A DNA stretch of 64,000 nt from Adiantum capillus-veneris (lineage: Eukaryota > Streptophyta > Polypodiopsida > Polypodiales > Pteridaceae). This document shows, one piece after another, positions 1 through 10,240 of this stretch; the first letter of the stretch is position 1; the number at the start of each line of letters is the position of its first letter. The DNA lies in contig CM043958.1 in the NCBI GenBank assembly GCA_014529385.2, forward strand, positions 75,387,169 to 75,451,168. The letters run 5' to 3'. The translations under genes were made by a program, and so were the position numbers. Under the pieces are notes generated by a model, which was given only the letters and a program-made list of their open reading frames with translations, did not search any database and had not been told where the DNA came from.

Positions 1-270
1 GGTTGTCTTGTAGATGTCTCCCGGCGCAATTCAAATCTGATGATATTCACTTTTCAAGTCGATCCTGCTAAAGCACAAGGGTCGGTCAAGTATATCATCG
101 ATTCTAGGAATCGAAAATCTGTTCTTAATGGTGATTTTGTTGAGAGCTCTATAATCGATGCACATTCTCCAAGATCCGTCTTTCTTCAAAACCAACAACA
201 TTAGAGAGTAGTACGGTGAAGTACTAGGCTGGACAAGACCCTTTTCCAAGAGGTCTTTCACTTGGTTCAT
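1..270 (-). pseudogene. Ty3/gypsy reverse transcriptase, N-terminal fragment
   Basis: The minus-strand translation contains LLEKGLVQPSTSPYYS, then LVLKKDGSWRMCIDYRALNK and a TIKNRFSIPRIDD segment. These are the canonical fingers motifs of gypsy reverse transcriptase (VKKKDG..R.CVDYR.LN..T..N..P.PRIDD). The frame stays open to FSRIDLKSEYHQI near the window edge; the catalytic YxDD would lie outside the window. It sits downstream of the protease region of the same element in the expected order. Confidence 0.85.
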
Positions 271-335
271 AATCTCTTCATTCTAGGCTCGACTCACACG
301 GTAAGGTGGCCGGTTCGGTGGTATGCTTCCAGGTA

Positions 336-1004
336 TCATATCAATGGTATGATCTTCAGGACAAGCGCTAACTCGCCTGGCTGGCCCTCTGAGAAGCAAT
401 CGGCATGAGCGTGGAGAAAATCTTGGCGTTGTTTATCAAGTTCAGACATATTTGTCCTATCTTTACCACTCAACTCTTTCAAAAAGATCAAGTAAACAAA
501 CAGACTGGATTTCATTAATTTGGAAATGGCCGAAGCCGATACAATAGGGACAGACTCGCCCTTAAGTTTTACATCGAGTACAATGGTTCTGCCCTTCTCT
601 CTGGTCAAAGTCGCTTTCCTCGCCCGATAGTCGACCACGGCGTTGTTCTTGTGGTACCAGAAAATTACCAAGAGAACATCACAACCTTCCAAAGGCATTA
701 TGTAAAAGTCTTCATGTCCCAAATACCCTTGACAATGCAACCGAAGTTTGCCAATGATAGGTGTAATGGCTACGTCCCTGCCGGGTGCCGCTAGAATTGC
801 CTCTGCTAGTGGTCCCATCCGATAGGGAGTGATCTCGAGCCGCGCCGCCAATTCCGGTGAAATGAAGTTGGCCTTGGCTCCTCCATCAAAGAAGATCAAG
901 GCTTCTTGGTCTTTCACTTTGCCCCAAGCTCGGCAAAGTTCTGTACTCTCGTCCATCGTGCTGGGATTAGTACCCCCGCAATCTGGAACCAATCCTGTTT
1001 TCAT
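336..1004 (-). pseudogene. Retropepsin-like protease region of gypsy element
   Basis: The translation has ALIFFDGGAKANFISPELA, which aligns with the retropepsin active-site strand of plant gypsy elements (usually [LV][VI]D[ST]GA.HNFI). Here the catalytic triad reads DGG rather than DSG/DTG. About 60 residues later GCDVLLVIFWYHKNNAVVDY matches the usual G.D.ILG..WL....P.ID. region. After that comes a linker leading toward RT. The altered active site fits a decayed, inactive copy; the frame differs from that of the zinc-knuckle segment just upstream. Confidence 0.7.
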
Positions 1005-1079
1005 CTTGCCTTTTCTTCCACGTTCCTCAGCTGCTCTCGAACTCTCAGGCCTCTCATCGTCCTTGTCGTTCTGTTTTTT

Positions 1080-1511
1080 CTATGCCTTTTTAGGGCACTT
1101 CGTGGAGATATGCCCAGTTTTCCCGCATCCAAGGAACTTCCCCTCCTTGATGTAGAGAGCTCTCTCTCGAGGAGTGAGTTTGGGTCGTGCATCCTTTTCT
1201 TTTTTTTCTGAATTGCTCTTCTTCTTTCTACTTTCATTTGTCGAAGTCTGTTCAACCTTTTGCGTCATGATTTCATTTGTGGGGTAGGTCAAACTACCCG
1301 AGTGAATGGCAAAACCCGGTTTCGCATGACTCATCAACTCCTGAATGGAAGCTGACTTTTGTTCCAAGCAGTGATCTCGGATCTCTGTAGGAAGACCCAA
1401 AGTAAACCGCTCAATCTCTTCCTTGAACGAGATCTTCCTAAATGAAGATGCGGGTAGAAAAGAGCTCCAGAATCTCTCGCAATAAGCATCCACTGTATCC
1501 TTCTTGGTCAT
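1080..1511 (-). pseudogene. Gypsy Gag C-terminal half with CCHC zinc knuckle
   Basis: The translation contains the retrotransposon Gag core pattern (AYCERFWSS....I.FKEEIERFTLGLPTEI), a basic KKKSNSEKKEKD stretch, and near the C-terminus CGKTGHISTKCPKK, a nucleocapsid-type zinc knuckle with the first cysteine region slightly altered. It would package element RNA. Lying between the protease (downstream) and the Gag N-terminal pieces (2239-1789), it shows the element order. Gag is broken into several frames. Confidence 0.75.
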
Positions 1512-1788
1512 CCAAAGATGATTCCAAGCAGTTCATATGTCGCGTTCATACTCTCAAGTCAGCCAAGAAGAAATAAAAAGCCTTTTGAATTTCAGCCATT
1601 AAATAGAAGCGTGGACCACCAAGTTCGAGCATTCCCCTTAAAGTAAGAGGCAGCCCTCCGAATCTTAAGAGTGCTCTGAGTAACGCCCTCGTGAGAAAGC
1701 TACGTCAAACTGTTGTATAAAAGACAAAGCCTTCGAAGCATCTCTATAACCAGAAAATGTGTCAAATTTAATTGACTGTCTACCTTCC

Positions 1789-2239
1789 TTAAACTCTCAA
1801 ACTTCTTGCTTTTATCTTCCAGAAAGTCATACTGGTTGGCTTTATAAAAATAATTCTTCTATGAGTCCGAACTATCTGAAGACAAGTCCTCTGTAGAACT
1901 GTCAACCACGGGGCAAGATTTAGGCTTCTTTGCCTTTTTCTTGCCCTTTCCGAAGCTTTGCTTTTTGCTTCACTTTTTGTCTTTTCTGTCTCCTTCGCTC
2001 GAGTCAGATGAGCTAGAAGAACTGTCAGAAGAAGAAGAAGAAGAACTGGGTACTCCTTCAAATCGAACACGCTTCTTTTTCTTTCTTGCCGATTCAAAAG
2101 TAGGCTGACAACCCAAATAACCCGGGAAGTCCAGGCCTTTCTTCTGCTTTTTGTCGTGCTTTTTAATTTTGTTTTGCGCGTCAAAGAGCTGAGCAATTCG
2201 TGCATCAACCACCTCTTCTAATTCTTGCTCTGTGTACAT
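1789..2239 (-). pseudogene. Gypsy Gag N-terminal segment, frameshifted
   Basis: One frame (2239-1970) opens with MYTEQELEEVVDARIAQLFD, followed by basic and serine-rich stretches; a second frame continues to 1789. It is the first coding sequence after the primer-binding site of the element. Assignment to Gag rests on position and on the Gag core further downstream. A serine/aspartate run (about 2002-2050) is low-complexity GAA/TCT repeat. Confidence 0.5.
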
Positions 2240-2575
2240 CCTGGGAGTAGGAGGTTTCTTGAGAGCCGGTTTGAGGGGTGGTTCTATGGTCCGCCGCCAC
2301 TATGTGTGCACCTCATCGAAAGAATCATATATTTTGCAAATTTTGGGTCCTTCGCAAATTAAGCATCATCTTTGTTGCATCGCCGATCAATCGTCGACGC
2401 TCCATCTCTTCGAGCTCCGCTTGAGATAGGCCAGGGCGGGCCATACTCCTCGCGTGAATCTTCGTTGTGATCTCTTTCCGCATCTCTAGATGCAGAAGAA
2501 GTCGACTAGTCTGTGCTGAAGCCATAAGTGCCACGTAAAAAGGATCAGATTTTCCGTAGAAGAGAAATCGGTCGT

Positions 2576-2587
2576 GCTCTGATACCA
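2576..2587 (-). other. Primer-binding site (tRNA-iMet type)
   Basis: On the minus strand the sequence is TGGTATCAGAGC, the classic complement of the 3' end of plant initiator tRNA-Met used to prime LTR retrotransposon reverse transcription. It lies immediately inside the LTR. Confidence 0.85.
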
Positions 2588-2589
2588 CT

Positions 2590-2924
2590 ATAACAGACCT
2601 GGACACTCCAAGTCCAGAATCTACCGCGACACCACAATAAAATACTTCAAAACAGTTCAAAGTTCACAATCGATTCCACACTGGCCCGGCGGAGTTCCGT
2701 GCCTAGAGATATTGGCCCTAAAGACTGGCACCCCTTTCGGTATTTCTTTTTGTATTAATCTGCAACTCAAAGTACAAGCGAGTAGCCGGGACTCACTCTC
2801 AGACTCTGCATCCAGATGCTCTAAGAAGTGAGAGCACAACTACTAATTTTAAGAGTTTACAAGGGATGCCAAAAGCAGAGCCCCAAAAGCTGAAAATCAA
2901 AAACCTTGTAGAATAAAGCAAAAG

Positions 2925-3023
<99 letters not shown>

Positions 3024-3263
3024 ATAAAGCAAAACAAAAGAGCTCTCTATCTCTCTCTCCAATTGCGTAGCAAAACAAAAGCAAAAGCTGTCGCAATTTC
3101 CCTGCTTTTCCTGCTGCCGTAAATCCTGCCACGATTTCCGGGCATCCTTACAGCCTGCCACATGTCAGTTCCTTCCCGGCAGCCAGCCACGTCAGCATTT
3201 ATGGTTCTAGCCAGAGGGTGTGTCTGTGTGTGTAGTGGGCAGCCACGTCACCAAGTTGTGACA
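2590..3263 (-). repeat. LTR of gypsy family G1 with long CT tract
   Basis: The inner end adjoins the primer-binding site. The outer end reads TGTCACAACTTGG on the minus strand, giving a TG start. It contains the segment GGCACCCCTTTCGGTATTTC (plus strand), which recurs with small changes in the LTRs near 18.53 kb, 24.8 kb (inverted), 28.4 kb (inverted) and 35.13 kb (inverted). The stretch around 2855-2895 matches the LTR at about 34.97-35.05 kb in opposite orientation. A (CT)n tract of about 92 bp (2927-3018) lies inside. The exact inner boundary is uncertain by a few bases. Confidence 0.65.
2927..3018. repeat. (CT)n microsatellite, about 46 units, within LTR
   Basis: Uninterrupted CT dinucleotides. 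Reading frames across it encode only Arg-Glu or Leu-Ser repeats and are not genes. Confidence 0.95.
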
Positions 3264-3297
3264 AATACTAGTATACATCTCAAATGGCTAGTCAATG

Positions 3298-3412
3298 ACA
3301 TAAACCTCATGTCATATGTCTCAAAAAGTAGGTTGTAAACAATAGTCACAATGATACATAAACCTCATGCCATACATCTCAAGAAATAGGTTGTAAAGAA
3401 TAATCATTGTGA
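3298..3412. repeat. Tandem duplication of a ~57-bp unit
   Basis: Two adjacent diverged copies begin ACATAAACCTCATG and run through GTAGGTTGTAAA to about ATAGTCACAATGA and AATAATCATTGTGA. No gene is seen between 3264 and 3480. Confidence 0.7.
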
Positions 3413-3589
3413 TTTTAAAAAACGTATATAAAATAGTGGCATGAGGATGTGGCATGATAGCGGCTAGAACAAAAGGGTGGTATGCTAAATGGTCAAATAC
3501 AACATACTACTCGCTCTACTTGCTCTCCCTTTATTTTATTAAGTCATTTATTCAAGAGATTCCTCCGCATCTCCTACTCCCAACCTTCG

Positions 3590-3730
3590 AGCTGTAGACA
3601 ATTACCCTCTAAAACGGTAGTGGCAGATTCGAACGCCGCCAAGGTAGAAGTCCAACGCCCTGAGGGGATCCCCTTAGCCAACCCACCATCCAGGTGGTCG
3701 TGACCTACACACTAAACCGTATAAAAAAAA
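3590..3730 (-). mobile_element. tRNA-derived SINE-like sequence
   Basis: On the minus strand there is a good Pol III A box (TGGCTAAGGGG) followed about 35 bases later by a B box (GTTCGAATCT), in the spacing of a tRNA-related SINE head. It does not fold into an obvious intact tRNA, so a SINE or tRNA-derived repeat is more likely than a functional tRNA gene. Tail and target duplications were not defined. Confidence 0.45.
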
Positions 3731-3944
3731 AAAGGTTTCGCACTAGCGGCTCCATCGCCCTTACCCTCATCCGCGCTGCTATTGCCCCCCATAACTTTCA
3801 TGGCCTGTGCCCAATTGCATTGCCCTCACTCCCTCGTCTCAGGTCACCACTTGCCTGCTAGCAATCTGCGCCTTGCATCTCATGAGTTTCTCGCTTTCTT
3901 TTTGTTTTTTCAAAAATCGTGTCACCTACTAGAAAGACCAATGC

Positions 3945-4095
3945 TAATAAATATGTAAACTCACTAAAAGTGACTTGACACACATATTTAGTAGCAAAAC
4001 TACAGACGAGTCGAGACTCTAACCTCTTAAAACCCTAAGAACGGGGATCCCGCTTCATGCCAGCCTACCGAGTAAGCAACACCGTGGAGTGCGTC
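3945..4095 (-). repeat. Copia 3' LTR, left part (split by hAT insertion)
   Basis: This stretch closely matches the fragment near 19360-19505, including ACACACATATTTAGTAGCA and TCATGCCAGCCTA. It continues after the hAT transposon at 7440, so it is one LTR interrupted by the insertion. The eight bases 4088-4095 (AGTGCGTC) are the target-site duplication. The far left end of the LTR was not found; nothing recognisable as a gene is seen in 3731-3945. Confidence 0.75.
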
Positions 4096-4260
4096 CAGAG
4101 TTACCGGGGAACGGCATTTTAGGGCCTTGGAACGCCGGAACGGCGTTCCGGCCGACTGGAGGTTTCTGGAACGCGTCGGAACGGAACGGCGTTCCAGTTG
4201 AAAGCTGTCACCAGAATGGGACCACCAGAACGGACTGGAACGGGCCGGAACGGCCCCAAC
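4096..4260 (+). promoter_or_regulatory. Left terminal inverted repeat and subterminal GGAACG array
   Basis: Terminal CAGAGTTACC is followed by eight GGAACG and two CGTTCC copies. Array position and the mirrored array at the other end suggest transposase binding sites; this is inference by analogy with hAT elements. Confidence 0.75.
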
Positions 4261-4325
4261 GGCAGTTTTTGAAATTTAAAAAAATGACTGTTGGGCAGCC
4301 AACGGCCACTTTCAGCAGTGAAAAA

Positions 4326-4336
4326 AGTATATAATG
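4326..4336 (+). promoter_or_regulatory. TATA-like box of hAT transposase gene
   Basis: GTATATAATG lies about 350 bp upstream of the transposase start codon. It is followed by a CT-rich, AAGCTC-rich leader that would be the 5' untranslated region. Confidence 0.5.
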
Positions 4337-4683
4337 CCCGCCTCCTCCCCCATTCTTCACACACTCATCAAGCCTCAAGGCCCATTCTCCCTTGCTTGAG
4401 CCTTGCTCTCAACTCTCAAGCCAAGCTCATTCTCCCTAACTTGCTCTCAACTCTCAAGCCATAGTGTGGCGCCGCGGCATGCCTCAAGGCTCAAGCTCTC
4501 AACCTCTCTCTCTCTTGGGCTAACTTCTAAGTTCTAACCCTCAACTTTCAAGGCTCAAGGCTCAAGGCTCAAGCTCTCTTTCAAGCTCTCACGGAATCAA
4601 GCGGCAAGCCTCTCTCTCTCAAGCCCTCTCTCTCTCTCAAAGTTCAAGATCAAGCTCTCTCTTTCACTGATAATCCATCATCC

Positions 4684-6872
4684 ATGGCCTCTTCTTCTCG
4701 TTCAACCCCCTCCGTTAATGCGGGCAACACTCAAAAGGCGAAGGAATGGTCGTGGTGGGATGGAGTGACCTCGGAGGGCACCTTGTCGGCGGCGGGAGGT
4801 TCTCGTGCATGGGGATGCAAGCTATGCTCTTACACGCGGAAAGGGGGGCATGACAAAGTGAGGGCACACTTTCTTCGAGTGCCGGGACATGAGGTGAAAT
4901 TTTGTGCCAACGTAACCATCGAGAAGAGGAAGGAGCTCGAGGAAAAGGATCGGCAATTCAACCATAAAGCCAAGCCGGCACGCAAAGGTATTGATCCAAA
5001 GACCCTCATTTTCCCTTCTTCCTCTCTACCCAGTGTAGGTGTTGGTGCATCTTCAAAAGGTCCAATTCGTCGCCAAAAGACCCTTTCCACCTCTTGGGAC
5101 CCAAAGAAGAAGGAAGAGGTGGATGCGGCCGTGGCCCGATTCTTCTAAAACGACCATATCCCATTTGTCGCAGCGAGGTATGTTCATTGTTTTATGATTC
5201 ATCAATCTTCTCTCTCATTTCTTCCGTTATCGTCGTTTCCACTTTTTTGATACTAACCTCTTCTATGTTTGATCGAAATAGGTCGGAGTATTGGAAAGTC
5301 ATGGTGCAACAGATAGGAGAGTATGGCACCGGCTATGTGCCGCCATCTTCAGAGGCTCTCCGAACCACCTTGCTCGATCGAGAGAAGGCTATCGTGGAGC
5401 AAGCAACCCTCAACATTCAGCGTCTTTGGGCAAAACATGGCGTTTCCCTCATTGCTGACGGGTGGAGCGATACAAGGAAGAGATCTATCCATGGTCTCGT
5501 CGCATACTCCAGTGGAGAGATGTACTTTGTGCACTCTCATGATGCCACTGAGAGTGGCAAGTCCGCCGATGTCCTCTCTGCAGAGTGGACAGCGGCCATA
5601 GAAACCATCGGTGAGCAACACGTGGTGGCCTTTGTCACAGATGGGGAGGCATCAAACAGGGCAGCAGCAGCTATCATAGAGGGCCACTATCCGCATGTGA
5701 CAGTGTGCTTTTGCATGGCACACTGCTTGAACAACCTTCTAAAAGACATCGGCAAGCTAGACTGGATTGCTCCAGTCATTGCTGATGCAGTGAAGATGGT
5801 TACTTTCATCAACAATCACAACTTGGTTCGGAGTGAGTACCTCAAGAGGTCGGGCGGCAAAGTGCTTCTAAAGTATTCAGATACTCGCTTCGCATTCAAC
5901 TTTCTTCTTGTACGCAGGCTGTCTGAATGTCAAAATGCGGTCCGACAGGTCTTCATCAGTGATGAGTTCACCACCTCCCCCTATGCAAAGACAGTTGCAG
6001 GGATTTTGTGCAAGGATAAGGCAGAGGATCTTGAGTTCTGGAAGGAGCTCAAGAGTCTAGATGCACAGGTAAAACCGGTGGTTCATTTGCTTCGAGTTCT
6101 GGATGGCATGGATCCTTGCATTGGCAAGATTTATGAGGCAATGGACCGCATGATTGAGCAGCTTGCACAGCTTGAGCCGAACGCAGAGCGATATGAGGAG
6201 ATCCATGCGCTTTGCAGCTCGAGGTGGAATTCATATGCCTCTCCTTTACACGGGACAGCGTACATGGTGGATCCAGAGTTCCAAGGTGCAGGGCAAGAGA
6301 CAGATAGGGAAGTCATGAACCAATTTACAGAGATCTTAAACAAGATGGTTCTAGACAGAGATGGGCGACGCATTGTCAGAGATCAACTGAGACAGTACAG
6401 AGAGATGCGGGGGTCATTTGGCAGTCCAGATGCTCAGATTGATCGCAGGAAAATAGGTTCAGTGCTTTGGTGGGAGGACTATGGCTATGATGGCCCTGAG
6501 CTTCAGAGATTGGCGATCCGTATTCTCAGTCAGTCAGTTAGTACCTCATGCTTGGAGCAATTGTGGAGTACCTTTAGCCACATTGCTTCCAAGAAGAGAA
6601 ATCGGCTTGGAGTGGAGAAGGCTAATGATCTTGTCTTCGTCAGCGCAAATTTGAAAATGCTTTGCAAGAGTACAGACAAACAGACAGATCCTTTTACACA
6701 GTGGGAGATGGAGCAAGAGGCTTCTCAAGCGGGTGGAGATGCACATCCACCAACACAAGGTAGTTCATCTGTGGCTGAGATCGAGCCGGACCTAGACCTC
6801 GATGATGAGGAATGGGAGGATGTGCATGATTTACATGCCGGCTACTACGGATTGGGAGGCCTCTCAGGCTAG
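4684..6872 (+). CDS. hAT transposase (BED finger, DUF659-like, hAT dimerisation), two exons, in-frame stop
   Basis: Exon 1 (4684-5177) encodes a BED-like zinc finger with WSWWDGV and C45-x2-C48...H62...H69. The intron (5178-5281, 104 bp) begins GTATGT and ends with a normal AG; splicing keeps the frame across an AG|G arginine codon. Exon 2 (5282-6872) carries the RNase H-like core with ADGWSD (about 5454-5471) and FVTDGEASN (about 5632-5658), the CFCMAHCLN segment, and the C-terminal dimerisation region with WSTFSHIASKKRNRLG. The protein would excise and reinsert the element in the nucleus. A TAA at 5146-5148 interrupts exon 1 just before a conserved DHIPFVAAR segment that stays open behind it, so this copy is probably disabled by a single nonsense change. 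Confidence 0.9.
5178..5281 (+). other. Intron of hAT transposase gene
   Basis: The donor AG|GTATGT and the acceptor ATAG flank 104 bp. Removing it joins the BED exon to the catalytic exon in frame (arginine codon split after two bases, then SEYWKVMV). Confidence 0.8.
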
Positions 6873-7335
6873 TGGCTCTTGAGTCTTGAGTCTTTGCCAT
6901 TTATCCACCTTTTTGTATGGCTGCTTGAGCCTTGCCCTCTTTGCCATTTGTAGCTACTAGCATCTTTATGGTATTTGTCACCTTCAGTCTTTTGGTATTG
7001 TGGTCACTGAAGTCTGGTTTGAACTTTGCCCCCCTTTGGTTTTTTTGTAGCACCTTGGCCGCTAGCGGCCCTTGAGGCATAATTAATTCCAAAGTGTTAT
7101 CTCTGACTACTACTCTTGCAATTATTTGAGAGCATTGTGTATGTACTATGGGCATTGTGTTTGCTCATTGTTGTTCATCTGGCTATGTACTCTGGGCGCC
7201 TCACATCCCAATCAAGTCATAATAAGGTTAAATGGTCTTCGAATTGTGTTTTTTGTGGGTATTAGAGTCAAAGGACTCTAATACTACTTGTATTCAAACA
7301 CATAACGCTAAAAAATAATAATATTTGGGTGTTTT

Positions 7336-7439
7336 TTTAGCCTGCCGTTCCGCGCCGTTCCCGTTCCGGGCCCGTTCTCGTTCCCCCGTTCCACAGGGAG
7401 GCCCGTCGCCGTTCCCGTTCCGCGTTCCGGGTAACTTTG
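7336..7439 (+). promoter_or_regulatory. Right subterminal CGTTCC array and terminal inverted repeat
   Basis: Eight CGTTCC copies precede the terminus GGTAACTTTG. This mirrors the left-end array and is followed directly by the 8-bp target duplication. Confidence 0.75.
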
Positions 7440-7569
7440 AGTGCGTCACCGAGAACAGGTATGTCTACCTCAGATATGGCCAGGCACAGCCACAAAACAG
7501 CCCTCACTCCCTAATCTACTCTTGGGAGATACTGGAGATACCACCAGACAGGAAACTGAACTCTTAACA
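7440..7569 (-). repeat. Copia 3' LTR, right part
   Basis: It resumes the LTR interrupted at 4095 and ends in TTAACA. It matches 19505-19633 (ACCACAAAACAGCCCTCACT shared closely). On the minus strand it starts TGTTAAGAG, directly after a purine-rich tract (7570-7582) that serves as the polypurine tract. Confidence 0.8.
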
Positions 7570-7589
7570 CCCCCTCTCAACTGGACAGG

Positions 7590-7960
7590 AAACAAGTTGA
7601 AGGGAGCTGGCATGAGAGGATAATATCGCCTGTGGAAGAGGTTTGGTGAAGATGTCAGCAAGGTTATCCGAAGTCGGGATATACTCTAGTCGGATAGAGC
7701 CATCCTTGGTCTTTTCATGAAGGAAATGGTATTGTATCTCTATATGCTTGGTCCAGGCATGGAACATCGAGTCCCTCACAATGACTATACAACTCTTGTT
7801 ATCAAAGTACATGATGGGCGTTTGCTGGGGAAAGCGCATCTCCAAAAATAACCTTCGTATCCACACTGACTCACATGTAGCACTACAAACAACTCCGTAT
7901 TCTGCCTCTGTGGAAGATAAGGCAATTGTAGGTTGTTTCTTCCTACTCCATGAGACTGCT
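7590..7960 (-). pseudogene. Copia RNase H region
   Basis: The minus strand encodes FDNKSCIVIVRDSMFHAWTK, then a HIEIQYHFL segment and SDNLADIFTKPLP. These are the hallmark C-terminal motifs of copia RNase H (DN..A..L..NP..H.R.KHI....HF.R; T..Q.AD.FTK.L). Upstream, in a shifted frame, an ALSSTEAEY-like segment is recognisable near 7900-7930. Frameshifts break continuity. Confidence 0.85.
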
Positions 7961-7999
7961 CCTCAGCCAAAAGAAAAGGTGTAACCTGTAGTAGACCGT

Positions 8000-9101
8000 C
8001 ATCCATCTAGATCTCCACCCCAATGCGAATCACTCCATCCTCGTAGAATGATCTGGGAGTCTGTACCTCCAGCCGCATAGTGTATGCCTAATGACTTGGT
8101 TGCCTTTAAATACCGCAGAGTCCGAAGAGCCTACTCCAAATGTGACTTGGCCGGTTTCTGCATGAAAGAACTGAGAAGTCCCATCGGGAAACTCACATCA
8201 AACTGGGTGTTGAGAACCCGAATGAGAGACCCGACCAATTTTCGATGCATTGTAGCATCTGCTACATCTGGAGAATCATACTATGACAACTTCTAATTGG
8301 GATCCATAGGGGTTGAGATAGGTTTGCACTCGGTCATACCAAATGCTTCCAACAATTCTTGGATATAGTGCTCCTAGGAGAGAAAGATGCCCCCCTCCAT
8401 CTGCCATATCTCCAATCCAAGAAAATGATGAAGCAAGCCAAGATCTGTCATCTCAAACTCCTTAGCCAAGGCTCCATAGTACTGCGGATGTGCTCAACAT
8501 GGCTACCTGTAATCACAAGATCGTCCACATAGAGGATAACAAGTGTCGCCAGCTCTCCCTTACGGTAAATGTATAAATCTAGGTCTGCAAAAGATCGTCA
8601 AAAGGAGTGTCGTAGGAAGAAAGAGTCTATCTTCTAGTACCACACTCGAGGGAATTTCTTTAAGCCATAGAGAGCCTTTAGCAACCTACAAACCATGTCT
8701 GTAAAGTCTGGATCCTCGAACCTTGGAGGTTGCTCCATATACACCTCCTCCTCTAAATCATCATTGAGAAATGTTGAAACAACATTCATCTGAAAAACGA
8801 GCCACACGAAAAAGGTAGCAAGGGCAAAAACTATCTGAATGGTCGTCGTTTGTGCAGTCAGTGCAAAGGTCTCGTCATAGTCCACACCAGGTTTCTGAGA
8901 GAAGCCCTTGGCAACTAGTCTTGCCTTGTGCTTGTCGAAAGAACCATCAGATTTGCACTTTATCCCGTAGACCCATTTGACACCAATCACTTTCCGCTTG
9001 GCACGCTGCGGAACCAACTCCCAAGTGTTGTTCTTCTTGATGGAAATCAAGTTCTTTCTGTATGGCCAACTTCCACTTTGGTTGTGGAAGTGTCTCCTCA
9101 A
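8000..9101 (-). pseudogene. Copia reverse transcriptase (RVT_2) region
   Basis: The translation begins with NNTWELVPQRAKRKVIGVKW and continues with KARLVAKGFSQKPGVDYDET and a DVVSTFLN-like segment (here NVVSTFLNDD), the classic copia RT start. The catalytic YVDD is encoded at 8531-8520 within LVILYVDDLVIT. The first 155 residues (9101-8634) are in one frame, after which frame changes and stops occur. It lies between RNase H and Gag of the same element. Confidence 0.88.
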
Positions 9102-9440
9102 CTATAAGAGGATCTCTATCCTTGATCACTGTAGTCATCAAAGCATAGTTCACCTGTAATAAAGTCCCATCCACCTCAGCAACACAAAGTAGCTGAGAGC
9201 GTCGTGTAGTACCGGCTTCACGCTAATCGGGTGGAAAATCTGAAGTTGTTAAATCTCGCAAATTCTCCAATAGCCACTTCAGTAACTTGTCTGTCTTGCT
9301 CCCTGAGGAAGAGCTACTGGTATATCTGGCTCTAGCTCTACACTATGATGAGAACCATTGTCATCTACATCATCAAGAATGGGTGCATTCTCCTCCGAAG
9401 CCTGAGGGACAAGGGAAGGAGAAGAGGGTTCATAACTCTT

Positions 9441-10240
9441 CTAGTCTTTGGTGGTGGTGTTTTTCCTCTTACCCTTTTGCTTCTTGTTGTTGTCGGAAGA
9501 ACCCGCAAAGGCTTTGGAGCCTAACTTCTTCCCCGTATTGAACCGCTCCTCTTGGTCCAATACCATTGGAACAATCTCCCCCCAAGAGAGAGTATTCAGC
9601 CGGCCACTCGTAATCAATGAAGAGTAAAAGTTGGTGTACCGAGGAGGTAATTGGGCCAAAAGTTGGATGGCCATGTCCTTTGAACTAATAAGCTTTCCCA
9701 TATGAAGTATCTCTTGTTGAAGCTCCTACATCTTGTTGATGTGATCCCGTATGGAAGAGTTCTTCGCATCTAAGGTCCTCAACTACACCTCGAGGGCTGT
9801 CCGCTTCATTAGAGAAACTCGATCATAAAATGAGGAAAGCCAATCCCAAATCAACTTCACATCTTTCATCAATCATATGTGGCTAATAATTGATGGTGTA
9901 CTGTTGAGCATAATGGAAGACCGGATTTGAGCATTGACATATTCCCATTACTTTGCTCCTACAGGGTCCTTTGGCTTTCAAAAGTTGCTCAAGACAAAAC
10001 CTCCAAGCTCGTAAGAGCCAAAGACCAACATTATGGTAGCTTACCAAATGTCATAATTGTCTCCATTCAATTGTCGATCCGAGGAAAAAGTAGGAAGGGT
10101 AGGTATCTTGATTGATTGATCGCCTACATCGAAGTTGAACTAGGACCAATCTCCCCACTCCTGACCGCCGGTAGTACCCTCATTGTATACTTCGTCACCA
10201 CAAGCTGAGTTTGTGTCAAAGTCATCACTCCTCTCCATGG
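9441..10240 (-). pseudogene. Copia Gag (UBN2-type) region
   Basis: LLAQLPPRYTNFYSSLITSG and LSWGEIVPMVLDQEER match the copia Gag polypeptide (usual L..LP..Y..F...L). The upstream part (9710-10240) continues in broken frames to a start region near 10240, close to the primer-binding site. A basic KKQKGKRKN tail precedes the deletion point; no zinc knuckle remains. Confidence 0.8.

Larger units (their letters stand above)
1..3263 (-). mobile_element. Ty3/gypsy LTR retrotransposon, 5' part, decayed (family G1)
   Basis: Reading the minus strand there is an LTR (about 3263 to 2590), a tRNA-iMet type primer-binding site (2587-2576), gag pieces (2239-1080), a retropepsin-like region (1004 to about 490) and the start of a reverse transcriptase (270 to 1) that leaves the window. 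This LTR-PBS-gag-PR-RT order is that of Ty3/gypsy elements. Coding pieces fall in different frames and contain stops, so the copy is dead. The LTR shares its poly-A region and its CT tract with the LTR at 34.8-35.3 kb and more distantly with those at 16.3-19.0 kb. Confidence 0.8.
4096..7439 (+). mobile_element. Complete hAT-superfamily DNA transposon (autonomous structure, 3344 bp)
   Basis: The ends are imperfect terminal inverted repeats: CAGAGTTACC on the left and, read inward from the right, CAAAGTTACC. The element is flanked by a perfect 8-bp target duplication AGTGCGTC (4088-4095 and 7440-7447), the length diagnostic of hAT elements. The interior carries a two-exon transposase gene. Both ends are crowded with GGAACG/CGTTCC motifs (10 copies in the left 165 bp, 8 in the right 104 bp), resembling the subterminal transposase-binding arrays of Ac-type elements. 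It is inserted in the 3' LTR of the copia element that continues at 7448. A shorter relative lies at 26323-27026. Confidence 0.93.

Noticed and set aside
829-1211. Plus-strand frames
   Set aside because: Shadows of the minus-strand gag/protease region.
2799-3161. Open frames rich in Arg-Glu or Leu-Ser (also at 26532, 30000, 34520, 35182, 44877, 61724-62084)
   Set aside because: They are translations of CT/GA microsatellites with no other coding signal.
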